Shown here: positions 8,904 through 18,170 of the stretch, piece by piece
Position numbering within the stretch: the stretch's first letter is position 1
Layout: each line of letters opens with the position of its first letter
DNA from: Candidatus Ozemibacter sibiricus
Lineage (GTDB): Bacteria > Muiribacteriota > Ozemobacteria > Ozemobacterales > Ozemobacteraceae
NCBI GenBank assembly: GCA_003327425.1
Contig: QOQW01000033.1
Span: 1-47,189, forward strand
DNA: 47,189 nt
Direction of reading: 5' to 3'
Notes under the pieces: model-generated
Database searches by the model: none
What the model was told of the DNA's origin: nothing
Seen by the model: only the letters and a program-made list of their open reading frames with translations
Program-made: the position numbers and the translations under genes

Positions 8904-11315
8904 TCACTCTCGCCAGGAGGGCCGCAGGATGGCCTTGCGATGGACCTTCCGGGACAGTTGCTCGAGGGTGAGGGGGCGGTCGCGGAACTGGTAGGCGCGG
9001 AAGGGTCCGATCTGGTCGATGGCATGCTGGCCGGCGGCGTCGTTGCCGGGGGGCAGGATGCCCCAGACCCGCACGCCTCTGGGGTCGAGCGCGGCGATCT
9101 GCACATCGCTGCCCCGGTTCATGAACATAGGGAAGGCGGCGGGGCCGGTCTGGGTCGAGGCCCCGCCCGGAATGGCGGCAGCGAACTCCATGCGCGGGCA
9201 GGGCAGGCGCGGCAGCGGCCGGCCGCCGGGCGCCAGCGCCTCCACGGCTTCGCGGAACACCTCGGTCACCACGTCGCGCGGCGATCGCCCCCCGAGGAAA
9301 TCGAAAGCCGTCGTGCGACGCAGGGCCCGTAGCAACAGGCCGGATCTGGTGCCGTTGGGGTCGGAAGCCACCATCCAGGTGAACGACCCGAGGGTCGGTT
9401 CCAGCACCCGCCGGTGCAGGTCGTTCCAGAAGCGGTCGAACAGGCCGGCGCCGGGGTCATCGAACAGGCCGTCGCCGTTGAGGTCGAGCCGGCGGGTATT
9501 CCAGCGCGCCATGGCGACCCAGGCCTGCTGCTGGGGGATGGTCAGCGAGGCGACATCGATCCATCTGGCCAGCTCTTCCCGATACGCGAAGGCCCGTTGA
9601 TCGGTGGTCGCCACCGCCTGCTCGAGGTCGCGGCAGAACTCGGCCGACAGATGGTCCCGATGCTTCCGCAGCTGATCGACCAGGAAGGCGGTGCGTTGAT
9701 CCGGTCCCCAGACGTTCACCAGATCGCCATTGCGAAAGCCCAGGATGGGCGGGCAGTTCCAGTTCACGAACCAGCCGTCGGGATGATCGAAGGCGGCCAG
9801 CCGTCGATCAGGATAGGGGAATGCCGTCGGCCGGGGGACAGGCAGCCGGTCATCGCCCGCCGCGCGGCGCCCTTTGGCGACCCCGGTGTGCACGCACGCC
9901 ATGGCCCCGCTCCGATCGACTGCCAACCAGTTGGTCGCAAGCGCCATGCGATCAGAGATCTCGACCCAGGCGGCCAGGGTCGTCGCCCGATTCGCATCGA
10001 ACCAGGCAACGTAGGAATCGACCACCCGGCCCTGCCAGCCACGTTGCTTCACATACCGGACCGACCCTTCGGCAGCAATGACCGGCCCCAGATCCGTCTC
10101 CTCGATCTGATGAACGACAGGCCGCGACCGGCCCCGCACCGTGATCGCCTCCTGGCGTCGGCGAAGCAGCACCGTCACGCCATCCCCGCGCAGGATGGAG
10201 GGATCGGCGGGATCGACAGTGAGCGCGAGCAGGTCGACCTGATTCCCCATGCCGGCGGTCGCCGTGAACGCCAGATGGCGAGTGGCCCCGAACGGCAGGG
10301 CCAGGTACCCGACCGGCGTCGTGCCGACCAGATCGAACTCCGGACAATGCAGCCCGACCTCGAAGAGGGCTGGCGGCTTGAAGGCTCCCATCTGAGGGCC
10401 GCTATAGAGCACCGCTCCTTTGCCGCCCAGGGCTCTGGCCGATAGAGCCACGGCATAACTGCCGGATCGGTCGGACAATCCCAGTTTTCGCAACAGTTCG
10501 TCCCGGCGGCGGGAGCGGAGGACAGGCGAGGGGGAATCCGGGAAGGGCCGAGAAAAACGCCCAACCGCCGCCCCCATCGACGATGAGGAAGCCACGGGGA
10601 GGCCGTCTTCCCAGGTTCCGGCCATCATCGCGGTGGTGGCCACCGCCTGGGCGGGCACGACCTCGTCGAAGACCGCGGCGGCACGCCTCTGGCCGTATTT
10701 TTCCGTCAGATAGCGCAGAAGATGAAGATTGTCGAGTTCCTGCGTGAAATCATTGAAGCGGACCGCCATGGTCCCGGCGAATATCTCCAGGAGGTCGATT
10801 TCGGTAAAGGGGGTCGGCGCGATCCCCACCGCGGTGAAGCCGGCCTCGAGCGACAGTCGACGGGCCCAGACGGCCCGCACCGCGGCGTTCAGTCCGGCCG
10901 TGAAAGCCGTCAAGGCCTCTCGGAACGGCGCAGGAGCCCGCGCCAGCCCCTCGGCCAGCTCGGCAGGTGAGACGCGGTCTCGGCGGGCCAGCAGATCGGC
11001 GTCGATGAACGCGGGGCCGAACACTTCGGCCAGCCGGCCCTGCACCGCCCGACGTTGGAGTTCCATCTGGAACAGGCGGGACCGCCCCAGGCTGTAGCCG
11101 AAGCCCCAATATACTCCTGCCGGGGAACTGGCGACCACATGCGGCACGCCCGCCCCATCGTACAAGATCTGAACGGTCTGACGAGCGAACGGTCCGATCC
11201 CGATGATCGAGGCGGGGGCGGGAAGGTCCCCAGACAACAACAGGATCAAGGCCATGGGCAGGATCAGCCAGCAGGAGAGCCCCGTGGGCAATGACTGAAT
11301 GCGATGACAGGACAT
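8904..11315 (-). CDS. Penicillin acylase family protein (Ntn-hydrolase)
   Basis: Exported amidase of the N-terminal-nucleophile superfamily, whose members hydrolyse penicillins, acyl-homoserine lactones or other N-acyl amides after autocatalytic cleavage into alpha and beta chains. A signal sequence covers residues 12-35. The alpha-chain signature is present: YDGAGVPHVVA, GFGYSLGRSRLFQMEL and QRRAVQGRLAEVFG (88-100). The beta chain should begin at Ser286 in SGSYAVALSA, matching the family's GSNAW-type junction, followed by a PQMG segment where relatives have DPHL. At 803 residues it is family-typical. The start at 11315 is supported by GGAGGT. Substrate unknown; acyl-homoserine lactone or peptide amides are alternatives. 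It is flanked by unrelated genes. Confidence 0.88.
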   Translation of the reverse strand: MSCHRIQSLPTGLSCWLILPMALILLLSGDLPAPASIIGIGPFARQTVQILYDGAGVPHVVASSPAGVYWGFGYSLGRSRLFQMELQRRAVQGRLAEVFGPAFIDADLLARRDRVSPAELAEGLARAPAPFREALTAFTAGLNAAVRAVWARRLSLEAGFTAVGIAPTPFTEIDLLEIFAGTMAVRFNDFTQELDNLHLLRYLTEKYGQRRAAAVFDEVVPAQAVATTAMMAGTWEDGLPVASSSSMGAAVGRFSRPFPDSPSPVLRSRRRDELLRKLGLSDRSGSYAVALSARALGGKGAVLYSGPQMGAFKPPALFEVGLHCPEFDLVGTTPVGYLALPFGATRHLAFTATAGMGNQVDLLALTVDPADPSILRGDGVTVLLRRRQEAITVRGRSRPVVHQIEETDLGPVIAAEGSVRYVKQRGWQGRVVDSYVAWFDANRATTLAAWVEISDRMALATNWLAVDRSGAMACVHTGVAKGRRAAGDDRLPVPRPTAFPYPDRRLAAFDHPDGWFVNWNCPPILGFRNGDLVNVWGPDQRTAFLVDQLRKHRDHLSAEFCRDLEQAVATTDQRAFAYREELARWIDVASLTIPQQQAWVAMARWNTRRLDLNGDGLFDDPGAGLFDRFWNDLHRRVLEPTLGSFTWMVASDPNGTRSGLLLRALRRTTAFDFLGGRSPRDVVTEVFREAVEALAPGGRPLPRLPCPRMEFAAAIPGGASTQTGPAAFPMFMNRGSDVQIAALDPRGVRVWGILPPGNDAAGQHAIDQIGPFRAYQFRDRPLTLEQLSRKVHRKAILRPSWRE

Positions 11316-11492
11316 GCCAGATGACCTCCGTTCGGGCGAGGTTCGCCATCAGGGTACCCCACCCACCGTGGTTCCCATGTTACCCCTTTTCCGCAGGAAA
11401 TCAATCCATCCGAGCGTCAGGTCGATCGGAAATTTGCCAAGGCAGAAGGATCGTGGTATTCTGCCGTGCCCCCCATGCGCTCGAGGTAGTCG

Positions 11493-12617
11493 ATGATCTT
11501 CCAATTCCTGCGGTTCCTGATGGTGATCACGGGAACCATCGTCGGAGTGACCCTGGCCTACGGGATCACCTCCACCTACGAGAACTTCCTCGAAACCGAG
11601 AATGCGGAGCTCAAACTGGCCGCGCTGCTCGGATGCATCGGCTATCTCTTCATGTCGATGGCCGGCCGGGAACTGCAAGACTGGCTTGAGAGCAAGATCG
11701 AGAACACCAACAGCTACGACCTCGCCTGGGGCGCGCTCGGCATGGTGCTGGGTCTGATCTCGGCCAACCTCCTGTTCGTTCCCCTCTATTTCCTGATGTA
11801 CCGGGGCTACGGCGACATCCATTTCCAGAACAAGTTCTTCCAGTCGCTCGTGCCGTTGTTCCAGCTGGTGGTGCCCTTTTTCTTCAATCTGCTGTTCGGG
11901 TTCCTGGGCATCCGCATCATCGCCCGCTACCGCTCGTCGCAAGAGCGCCTGCAGCCAGGCGCCATGGGGGTTCCTCCCAAGGTCATCGACACCAGCGCCG
12001 TCATCGATGGGCGGTTCGCCGATCTGTTCCGCCTGGGATTCATCGAAGGGCAACTGATGATCCCGCGGTTCGTGGTCAATGAACTCCAGTTCCTGGCCGA
12101 CGCCGCCGATGAGACCAAGCGCAGCAAGGGCCGCCAGGGCCTCAACCTCTTGAACAAACTGACCAAGGAGTTCCCCGACCAGGTGTTGATCACCAATCAG
12201 GATTACCCCGAGGTTCACGAAGTCGACGCCAAGTTGATCCAGCATGCGAAGGCCCACAATTCCACGATCATCACGCAGGATTACAATCTCAAGCGAGTGG
12301 CCGAACTCGAGAAGATCAAGGTCCTCAACCTCAACGACCTGATGAACGCCCTCAAACCCATTTTCATCAGCGGGGAGGAGGTCGAGGTCCAGATTCTCAA
12401 GCCTGGCAAGGAAGCGGGCCAGGGCGTGGGCTTCCTGTCCGATGGCACGATGATCGTCGTCGAGGATGGTGGCGACCAGATCGGCAAGAAGGTCACCACC
12501 ACCGTCACCAACATCCTGCAGACCACCGCCGGCCGCATGATCTTCGCCCGGATCCACCCGATCCAGGGCGGCGGCAGCAGCCCGGCGACCGCCGGCAAAC
12601 GCAAAGACCGCACCTAG
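11493..12617 (+). CDS. Membrane-anchored PIN-TRAM domain protein (YacL-like)
   Basis: Predicted membrane-tethered RNase or RNA-binding protein of the YacL family. Four hydrophobic segments occupy about residues 5-25, 41-57, 79-102 and 118-141. They are followed by a PIN domain starting KVIDTSAVIDGRFADLF (first catalytic Asp at 166), with VVNELQFLAD, ETKRSKGRQGLNLL and IITQDYNLKRVA supplying the remaining acidic residues. A C-terminal TRAM domain (about 305-365) contains GQGVGFLSDGTMIVVEDG. GAGGTAG precedes the ATG. It lies 22 bases before the CBS-HutP-like gene, which in turn lies 2 bases before gltX. This arrangement suggests one transcript linking RNA turnover and translation. Confidence 0.9.
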   Translation: MIFQFLRFLMVITGTIVGVTLAYGITSTYENFLETENAELKLAALLGCIGYLFMSMAGRELQDWLESKIENTNSYDLAWGALGMVLGLISANLLFVPLYFLMYRGYGDIHFQNKFFQSLVPLFQLVVPFFFNLLFGFLGIRIIARYRSSQERLQPGAMGVPPKVIDTSAVIDGRFADLFRLGFIEGQLMIPRFVVNELQFLADAADETKRSKGRQGLNLLNKLTKEFPDQVLITNQDYPEVHEVDAKLIQHAKAHNSTIITQDYNLKRVAELEKIKVLNLNDLMNALKPIFISGEEVEVQILKPGKEAGQGVGFLSDGTMIVVEDGGDQIGKKVTTTVTNILQTTAGRMIFARIHPIQGGGSSPATAGKRKDRT

Positions 12618-12639
12618 AGTCCGAAAGGGAGGATTTCAC

Positions 12640-13425
12640 ATGGGTATCCGCGTCAAAGACATCATGGATTCGAAGCCGATCACCGTCGACGAATCGCAGA
12701 CGGTGTTCAGCCTGCGCGAACTGCTCATCCTGCGCCAGCCCGAGTGCATCCTGGTCCTCGATAAAGCCAAGAAACTGGTCGGCCTGCTGACTCCTTCGCA
12801 CATGGCCACCGTTTCGAACGTCGAGGCCGACGAACCGATCGGCAAGGTGATGATCCGGCATTTCAAGCGGATCAACGAGAACATGACCATCCGGGAGGCC
12901 GCCTCGCTGTTGTCGGCGAGCGAACTCGAAGCGCTGCCGGTCATCGACAACGCCGAAAACCTCGTCGGGGTCGTCACCTACAAGGACATCGTGAAAGACC
13001 TGGTGGAAGACCATTCCGAACAGCGCTTGACGCCCGAAAGCGCCGTCGTCTACCTGGCCATGACGAAAGATCCGGAATCGGAGGAATACTGGCTGCAGAA
13101 GGTGCAGACCAGCGGCTTCCGGGCGGCCATCACACAGGTCGGCGCCACGGCTGAGAAGCTGCCCATCAAGTTGCGCGAGGCGACCATCGTGGCGGCCATC
13201 GCCCGCTCGGTCATCCGGGAAGACCCGCGCGAGAAGTTCTCGGTGAGCAATGCCGTCCGCGACATCTACGCCCAGCTCAGCATCATCAACCCCGGCCTGG
13301 GCGGCGGGTTCAAGGTCGCCATCGTGCGCGGCGAGGGCCGGATCGCGGTGGCCGCCTTCGGCCGGTGCGGCCACGCGCTGGCCAACGGCAACGAACAGAT
13401 CTTCATGGGCGGGAACATCATCTGA
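12640..13425 (+). CDS. CBS-pair protein with C-terminal HutP-like domain
   Basis: Residues 1-125 are two CBS motifs (VKDIMDSKPITVDESQTV; LPVIDNAENLVGVVTYKDIV), which as a pair typically bind adenine nucleotides. Residues 160-261 are not a standard CBS partner. They show the HutP pattern: ITQVGATAEKLPIKLREA, TIVAAIARSVI, then GLGGGFKVAIVRGEGRIAVAAFG and a C-terminal MGGNII that parallels the family's GxGHRxI/GINHI end. HutP is a hexameric, histidine- and Mg-dependent RNA-binding antiterminator. The histidines that bind metal in Bacillus HutP appear replaced here (Phe200, Asn204 and Asn251 by eye alignment), so any ligand would differ. GGGAGG precedes the ATG. The CBS part is certain; the HutP relation is inferred from recalled family sequence. 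Confidence 0.8.
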   Translation: MGIRVKDIMDSKPITVDESQTVFSLRELLILRQPECILVLDKAKKLVGLLTPSHMATVSNVEADEPIGKVMIRHFKRINENMTIREAASLLSASELEALPVIDNAENLVGVVTYKDIVKDLVEDHSEQRLTPESAVVYLAMTKDPESEEYWLQKVQTSGFRAAITQVGATAEKLPIKLREATIVAAIARSVIREDPREKFSVSNAVRDIYAQLSIINPGLGGGFKVAIVRGEGRIAVAAFGRCGHALANGNEQIFMGGNII

Positions 13426-13427
13426 CC

Positions 13428-14906
13428 ATGAGTTCGCCCATCTCATCCTCTCCGACATCGACCACCGGCCCTGTTCGGGTGCGGTTCGCCCCGTCCCCCA
13501 CCGGCTATCTGCACGTCGGCGGCGCCCGTACCGCCCTCTTCAACTGGCTGTTCGCCCGCCACCACGGCGGCGTCTTCGTGCTGCGCATCGAAGACACCGA
13601 CCTCGACCGCTCGACCGCCGAATCGGAGGAAGGTCTGCTGCGCGACCTGCGCTGGCTGGGCCTCGACTGGGATGAAGGCCCCGGCGTCGGCGGCCCCCAC
13701 GCCCCTTACCGCCAGTCAGAGCGTCGCGCGATCTACCAGAACGCGGCCCGGGCCCTGCTCGAGGCGGGGAAAGCCTACCCCTGCTTCTGCCCCGAAGAAC
13801 TGCTCGAGGCCAAGCGGAAAGCCGCCGAGGCCGCCGGAGCGCCTCTGCATTACGACGGCACCTGCCGTCGTCTGGCCGAGAGCGAGGTTCGCCGCCGCAT
13901 CGCGGCGGGCGAGCCGTATGCCATCCGCATGGCCGTGCCGCCGCACGACATGGTGCTCGACGATCTGATCCGTGGCCGCGTCGAGTGGAAGGCCGATACG
14001 CTCGGCGATTTCATCATCCTGCGGTCGAACGGTATGCCCGTCTACAACTTCTGCGTGGTGGTCGACGACGCCGAGATGGAGATCACCCATGTCCTGCGGG
14101 GCGACGATCACCTGACCAACACCCATCGCCAGCTCATCATCTACGAGGCGCTCGGCAAGCCCCTGCCACGCTTCGGGCACGTGTCGATGATCCTCGGCCC
14201 CGACAAGGCCAAGCTGTCGAAGCGGCACGGCACCACCTCGATCGGCCAGTTCGCCGCCGAAGGCTACCTGCCTGAGGCCATGGTCAACTACCTCGCCCTG
14301 CTGGGCTGGAGCGAGGGCAATGACCAGGAAGTCTACACCCGCGAAGAACTGATCGCGAAGTTCTCGCTGGAGCGGATCGGCTCTTCGGCCGCCGTCTTCG
14401 ATCAGACCAAGCTGGCCTGGATGAACGGCCTGCACATCCGGCGCCTGGCGCCCGAGCGGCTGGGCAAGCTGGTCGCCCCAATCCTGCGCGAAGCCTGGCC
14501 CCACGATGCCCGTCTCGCCGATCCGGCTTTCCTGCGCAAGGTGGCGCTGCTGCTGCAGAATCACCTGCACGTGCTGCGCGAGGCCCCGGCGCACCTGAAG
14601 CCGGTCTTCGAGGGCGGCCCCCCCGCCGACGACGAGGCCGCCGCGGCACTGGCCGTGCCCGGGGCAGACGCCCTCCATGCCGCCTTCGTCGAAGAGCTGG
14701 CCAAGATCGTCGACTGGAAGCGAGAAACGATCAACGAGGCGCTGAAGGCCGCCGGCAAGAAGACCGGCATGAAAGGCAAGAACCTGTTCATGCCGATCCG
14801 GGCCAAGCTGACCGGCCTCGCGCACGGCCCCGATCTCGGATTGATCATCGATGTGCTCGGCCTCGCCGAGGTTCGACGCCGCCTCCTGGGCCCCACCGCA
14901 GGCTGA
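13428..14906 (+). CDS. gltX: Glutamate--tRNA ligase
   Basis: Cytoplasmic class I aminoacyl-tRNA synthetase charging tRNA-Glu (and possibly tRNA-Gln in organisms using the transamidation route). The HIGH-type signature is APSPTGYLHVGGART (21-35), followed by RIEDTDLDRS. The KMSKS-type loop is KLSKRHG (262-268), and GDDHLTNTHRQ and ALGKPLPRFGH are both characteristic of bacterial GluRS. The length of 492 residues is typical. The ATG at 13428 follows the preceding stop by two bases; an earlier in-frame start would run back through the CBS gene. A non-discriminating enzyme is possible but not testable here. Confidence 0.96.
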   Translation: MSSPISSSPTSTTGPVRVRFAPSPTGYLHVGGARTALFNWLFARHHGGVFVLRIEDTDLDRSTAESEEGLLRDLRWLGLDWDEGPGVGGPHAPYRQSERRAIYQNAARALLEAGKAYPCFCPEELLEAKRKAAEAAGAPLHYDGTCRRLAESEVRRRIAAGEPYAIRMAVPPHDMVLDDLIRGRVEWKADTLGDFIILRSNGMPVYNFCVVVDDAEMEITHVLRGDDHLTNTHRQLIIYEALGKPLPRFGHVSMILGPDKAKLSKRHGTTSIGQFAAEGYLPEAMVNYLALLGWSEGNDQEVYTREELIAKFSLERIGSSAAVFDQTKLAWMNGLHIRRLAPERLGKLVAPILREAWPHDARLADPAFLRKVALLLQNHLHVLREAPAHLKPVFEGGPPADDEAAAALAVPGADALHAAFVEELAKIVDWKRETINEALKAAGKKTGMKGKNLFMPIRAKLTGLAHGPDLGLIIDVLGLAEVRRRLLGPTAG

Positions 14907-14996
14907 ACCGCACCCTTTCTCGTAGCCGCCACACGCCGGCCCGGCAACTGACGCAAGCACGAGGGAGGACAGCCCGATCGCTCGGCGGGGGCGAGT

Positions 14997-15515
14997 TCAG
15001 GTTTCTGGGAGCGGGGGAGGAAGAATGCGGACCACCGCTTGGAGGAGGTCTTCCAGGGGGAAGGGCTTGGAAAAGATATGTGCCCCCGCCTCGAGCCAGG
15101 CTTGACGGTCGGGCAGGTCGGCCAGATGGCCTGACATGAACACGATAGGCAGGGTCGGGCGGCTTTTCCGTACACGGGTGGCCAGCGCCGTACCAGTCAG
15201 GCCAGGCATCCGCTCGTCGGTCAACAGCAGAGCGAAGCGATCGGGGTCGCCTTCGAAGAATCGCCAGGCTTCCTCGCCGTCTGCCGCTGCCACCACGCGA
15301 TAGCCCTCGCGGGTCAGGAACTCGGTGATCACATCCCGCAGCAGCGGTTCATCTTCGGCCAGCAGGATGACCGGTCTGACCTCAGGATCGGGGAAAGGCG
15401 AGGGCAGGTAGGTGAGTTCGTCCCTCAAGCGAGGTTCCTCCTGGGTGGTCGCCTCTTCGACGGAAGGCCAGGGCACGTTCGATGGAGGGTCAAAGGGTAG
15501 CCGATGGTCATCCAT
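14997..15515 (-). CDS. Single-domain response regulator with N-terminal extension
   Basis: A receiver (REC) domain without an output domain. The acidic pocket is LLAEDEP, the phosphoacceptor Asp lies in LLLTDERMPGLTG, the Thr/Ser position is VFMSGH, and the conserved Lys is in FSKPF. An acidic/Pro-rich extension of about 45 residues precedes the fold. The start is uncertain: the ATG at 15515 is given, a GTG at 15533 is also possible, and neither has a clear ribosome binding site. It may act as a phosphate shuttle or protein-protein switch. The neighbouring gene on the same strand is also a response regulator; no histidine kinase is in the window. Confidence 0.85.
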   Translation of the reverse strand: MDDHRLPFDPPSNVPWPSVEEATTQEEPRLRDELTYLPSPFPDPEVRPVILLAEDEPLLRDVITEFLTREGYRVVAAADGEEAWRFFEGDPDRFALLLTDERMPGLTGTALATRVRKSRPTLPIVFMSGHLADLPDRQAWLEAGAHIFSKPFPLEDLLQAVVRILPPPLPET

Positions 15516-15640
15516 GGCCCAACAAATCGTCACAAAAAGGTGGTCATCCCGGCGGGGTCACCTCTACTTTGAGACTACCCGATTTCGCCCCCCCCCAGGA
15601 AATCGGTCTTTGGTTGTAAGGGAAATCCCCTACATGACGT

Positions 15641-16345
15641 TCAGGGAATTTTCCTAGGCTGGGTAGGGGCCGGGGTCTGATGATCCTGTCTGTTTTCGAG
15701 GCAGTACCGGCAGGGCCATCGGGAGGATGGCTCTGGCGAGGCAGGCCAGGGGAACCGACATTCGACCCACAACCGCACCAGCTCAGGCAGAGAACGTACA
15801 TTCAGCTTCTCCATGAGCCGGCCGCGGTGGATCTTGGTGGTCTTTTCGCTGATGCCGAGGCGAAGGGCGATCTGCTTGTTGAGCAGGCCATTCAAGATGC
15901 CCTCCAGGACCTCACGTTCCCGCGGGGTAAGAGTCAGCAGGCGCTGGCAGAATGGCTGGATGCGACGACTAAGATCGATGGCTTCGCTGATCGATCGCTG
16001 CAATTCTTCCCGCTCGATCGGCTTGGTCAGGAAATTCAGGGCCCCGTTCTTCAGGCTTTGGACTGTAGCCGGGATATCCCCATTCCCCGTCAAAACGATG
16101 ATCGGCGTGCACAACGGCCAGTCCCGCAGAGAATCCAGGAGGGAGGTGCCAGAAAGCCCAGGCAGGACGAGATCGAGCAAAATGCAGCCAACACCATGAT
16201 AGGGAGGCCGCGCCAGGAATTCTTCGGCACTGGCGGACATCTCGACGACGTACCCCAACTCCTGAAGGAGGCTTGAGGCCATGCTGGAGAAAAACGGATC
16301 GTCATCGATGAGGAAGACCCTTGGCTCAGCGCCTTTTTCCTCCAA
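15641..16345 (-). CDS. Response regulator with LuxR-type HTH (FixJ/NarL class)
   Basis: Two-component transcription factor. The REC domain has RVFLIDDDPFF, phosphoacceptor Asp in CILLDLVLPGLSG, VLTGNGD with the switch Thr, and the Lys in LTKPIEREEL. The C-terminal DNA-binding domain is LTPREREVLEGILNGLLNKQ followed by IALRLGISEKTTKIHRGRL, close to the FixJ type. The GNGD/TKP pattern also matches FixJ-like regulators. A start at TTG 16345 is preferred because GGGAAGGG stands 9 bases before it and the domain begins shortly after; a longer form from 16480 would add about 45 residues of unlikely sequence. A C-terminal tail of about 30 Pro/Arg-rich residues follows the HTH. Confidence 0.88.
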   Translation of the reverse strand: MEEKGAEPRVFLIDDDPFFSSMASSLLQELGYVVEMSASAEEFLARPPYHGVGCILLDLVLPGLSGTSLLDSLRDWPLCTPIIVLTGNGDIPATVQSLKNGALNFLTKPIEREELQRSISEAIDLSRRIQPFCQRLLTLTPREREVLEGILNGLLNKQIALRLGISEKTTKIHRGRLMEKLNVRSLPELVRLWVECRFPWPASPEPSSRWPCRYCLENRQDHQTPAPTQPRKIP

Positions 16346-17263
16346 TGCTTTCGTCCCTTCCCTGTTAATGGACTGGACCAGGCTCGCCCTCGTGGAAGAA
16401 GACGGTCCGGTCAGTGGCTCGCAACAAAGATGCAGGAGAGGGCCAGTCACCCCATGGATGGGGAGGGCTCTCCCTGGCACGGCTGAGCTTCCCCGGCCTC
16501 AGCCACCATCGCCACCATGAAAAAATTCTACACCCTGATGGCCAGGAATCAAGTAGGCCTTTGGTCGTAATGGTCCCCAGGAGGCCCACCTGTTCGACCA
16601 TCCTTCTCCCCGGTTCAGAAAGGCTCACGCAGCGTTCCCACTGCTCAGCATCGGAGGGCCACTCGCGCCGGATGTTCCACAGGAAACAGTGGCCGGGGGT
16701 GATCGATGCTTGGTTGATGGAGCCATCGCCAATGGGGAGAACATTGGGGAGGACAAAGGCCAGCCAATTCTCAAGCCCAGGAGCTTTCGTTCAATGTTCA
16801 GGCGGTTCCACACGCCAGCCAGGCAAGAGCATGAGAGCGGGGCACCTCGCCACCCGCCTGCACAGGGTTTGTGAACCTGATTCTGACCGCCAATCAGGTG
16901 TTGCCTATAGGACGTCTCGTGGTGACCCCACTGGCTTGAAAGATCATGTACGTCTGCTCGGGCCTTCCCCGCGCCCACATCTGATCGGCATGGAGAACCG
17001 CAATGCCAGAAGTGCGGTGGGCGTTCCGCAAGGCATTGCCACCGTCCAGATGGTTCATCGCACACTGTACGTCAGTTGCGGCGACAGATGTCACGGCCGG
17101 TCGTCGATCGGCAAGGGCGCGCCCATGGGTTCAGGCTGGGAGCAGCACTTCGGCCAAGTGCGGGGCCGAAGGCGGCGTCTCATCCTTCGAGCGAATGACT
17201 CACGGCGAGACCGACGCGCCTGGCTCGCCGCCGACCATGAACCGGGAGAGCACCTCCCGGGGA
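16346..17263. other. About 0.9 kb without an assignable gene
   Basis: Several frames stay open here on both strands, including one of more than 900 bases on +. Their translations lack any recognisable motif, periodicity or hydrophobic core, and run antisense into the regulator and superoxide dismutase genes. They look like GC-driven open frames. I see no repeats, hairpins or mobile-element ends. A strongly decayed gene cannot be excluded. Confidence 0.5.
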
Positions 17264-18025
17264 TCAGGGTTCGGATGGTTTCTGCTTGGGTTCGGCCGAT
17301 GGTTCGAGCGGGGCGTAGGGTCCGGGGCGTGCGAAGTTGGCCGCGACGAACTCCCAGTTGATGAGGTGGTCGAGCACGGCCTTCACGAAGGCGGCCCGCC
17401 GGTTCTGGAAATCGAGGTAGTAGGCGTGTTCCCAGACATCGATGGTGAGGAGCGGCTTCAGCCCCTGGGTCACCGGGGTCTCGGCGTTGCCGGTCTTCAC
17501 GACCTTGAGGGTGTCCCCATCGGCGACGAGCCAGGCCCACCCGCTGCCGAACTGGCTCAGCGCCGCGGCCTCGAGTTCTTCCCGGCATTTGGCCCAGCGG
17601 CCGAAGCTTTTTACGATGGCCTCGGCCAGGGGCCCCGCCGGCGGTTCGCCTCCGCCATTGGGTTTGAGGCACAGCCAGAAGAACTCGTGGTTGATCGCCT
17701 GGGCCAGGTTGTTGAAGAGATTGGCCAGGGCCGGATCTTTGGCCGCCATCAGCATCACTTCCAGCGGCTTCTTGCCCTGGAATTGGGGGGCGGCCATGAG
17801 TTCGTTGGCCTTGTTGACATAGGCCGCATGGTGCTTGCCATGATGGAACCCGATGGTGGCCGAGGAAATATGAGGTTCGAGGGCATTCTGGGCGTAGGGC
17901 AGAGGCATCAGGACGACCTGAGGAGCGAGCGCCTCAGCCCGCAGGCCAGCCGGCAACAGCACCGCTCCTGAAATCAAAATGAAGAAAACGCCCACTTTGA
18001 ACCAGGAACTGTTCGACGAACGCAT
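17264..18025 (-). CDS. Exported superoxide dismutase, Fe-type
   Basis: Dismutates superoxide to peroxide and oxygen. The start at ATG 18025 is fixed by GGAGG 8 bases upstream and opens on a Sec signal peptide (MRSSNSSWFKVGVFFILISG...GLRAEA), so the enzyme is probably periplasmic, unlike cytoplasmic SodA/SodB. Family residues present: LEPHIS (first His ligand), HHGKHHAAYV, NHEFFW (second His), and DVWEHAYYLDFQN (Asp and third His). The pattern NLAQ-x-NH plus NAETPVT agrees with the Fe-dependent branch, where the second-sphere Gln sits before the second His. An Asp/Ser/Pro/Glu-rich tail follows the fold. Metal preference is inferred, not certain. Confidence 0.93.
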   Translation of the reverse strand: MRSSNSSWFKVGVFFILISGAVLLPAGLRAEALAPQVVLMPLPYAQNALEPHISSATIGFHHGKHHAAYVNKANELMAAPQFQGKKPLEVMLMAAKDPALANLFNNLAQAINHEFFWLCLKPNGGGEPPAGPLAEAIVKSFGRWAKCREELEAAALSQFGSGWAWLVADGDTLKVVKTGNAETPVTQGLKPLLTIDVWEHAYYLDFQNRRAAFVKAVLDHLINWEFVAANFARPGPYAPLEPSAEPKQKPSEP

Positions 18026-18064
18026 GACGCAATCCTCCGGATCGAGATGGATGACGGTTAGTCC

Positions 18065-18094
18065 GGCCCAAGGGATCTCATCCCTGGGCCTTTT
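18065..18094 (+). terminator. Hairpin with T-run in the sod/phosphatase divergent region
   Basis: Arms 18065-18075 and 18081-18090 pair as GGCCCA(A)GGGA/TCCCTGGGCC with one bulge and a 5-base loop, followed by TTTT. On + it looks like an intrinsic terminator, though no + strand gene precedes it. On - it would lie in the sod leader. It may block antisense transcription from the sod gene into the phosphatase gene. Confidence 0.4.
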
Positions 18095-18170
18095 GCGCAA
18101 GACTCTTCATCACCGGACCAGACTAGAATGGTAACATACTGTTAGCTATCCATACGAAAGAAGGTTGCGT

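Noticed and set aside
9414-10445. Long + frame opposite the penicillin acylase gene
   Set aside because: It has a shadow-like composition and no ribosome binding site, and the - strand has clear family motifs.
16414-17361. 315-residue + frame over the 16.4-17.3 kb gap
   Set aside because: No motif, no ribosome binding site, and it overlaps the superoxide dismutase gene antisense; competing open frames exist on both strands.
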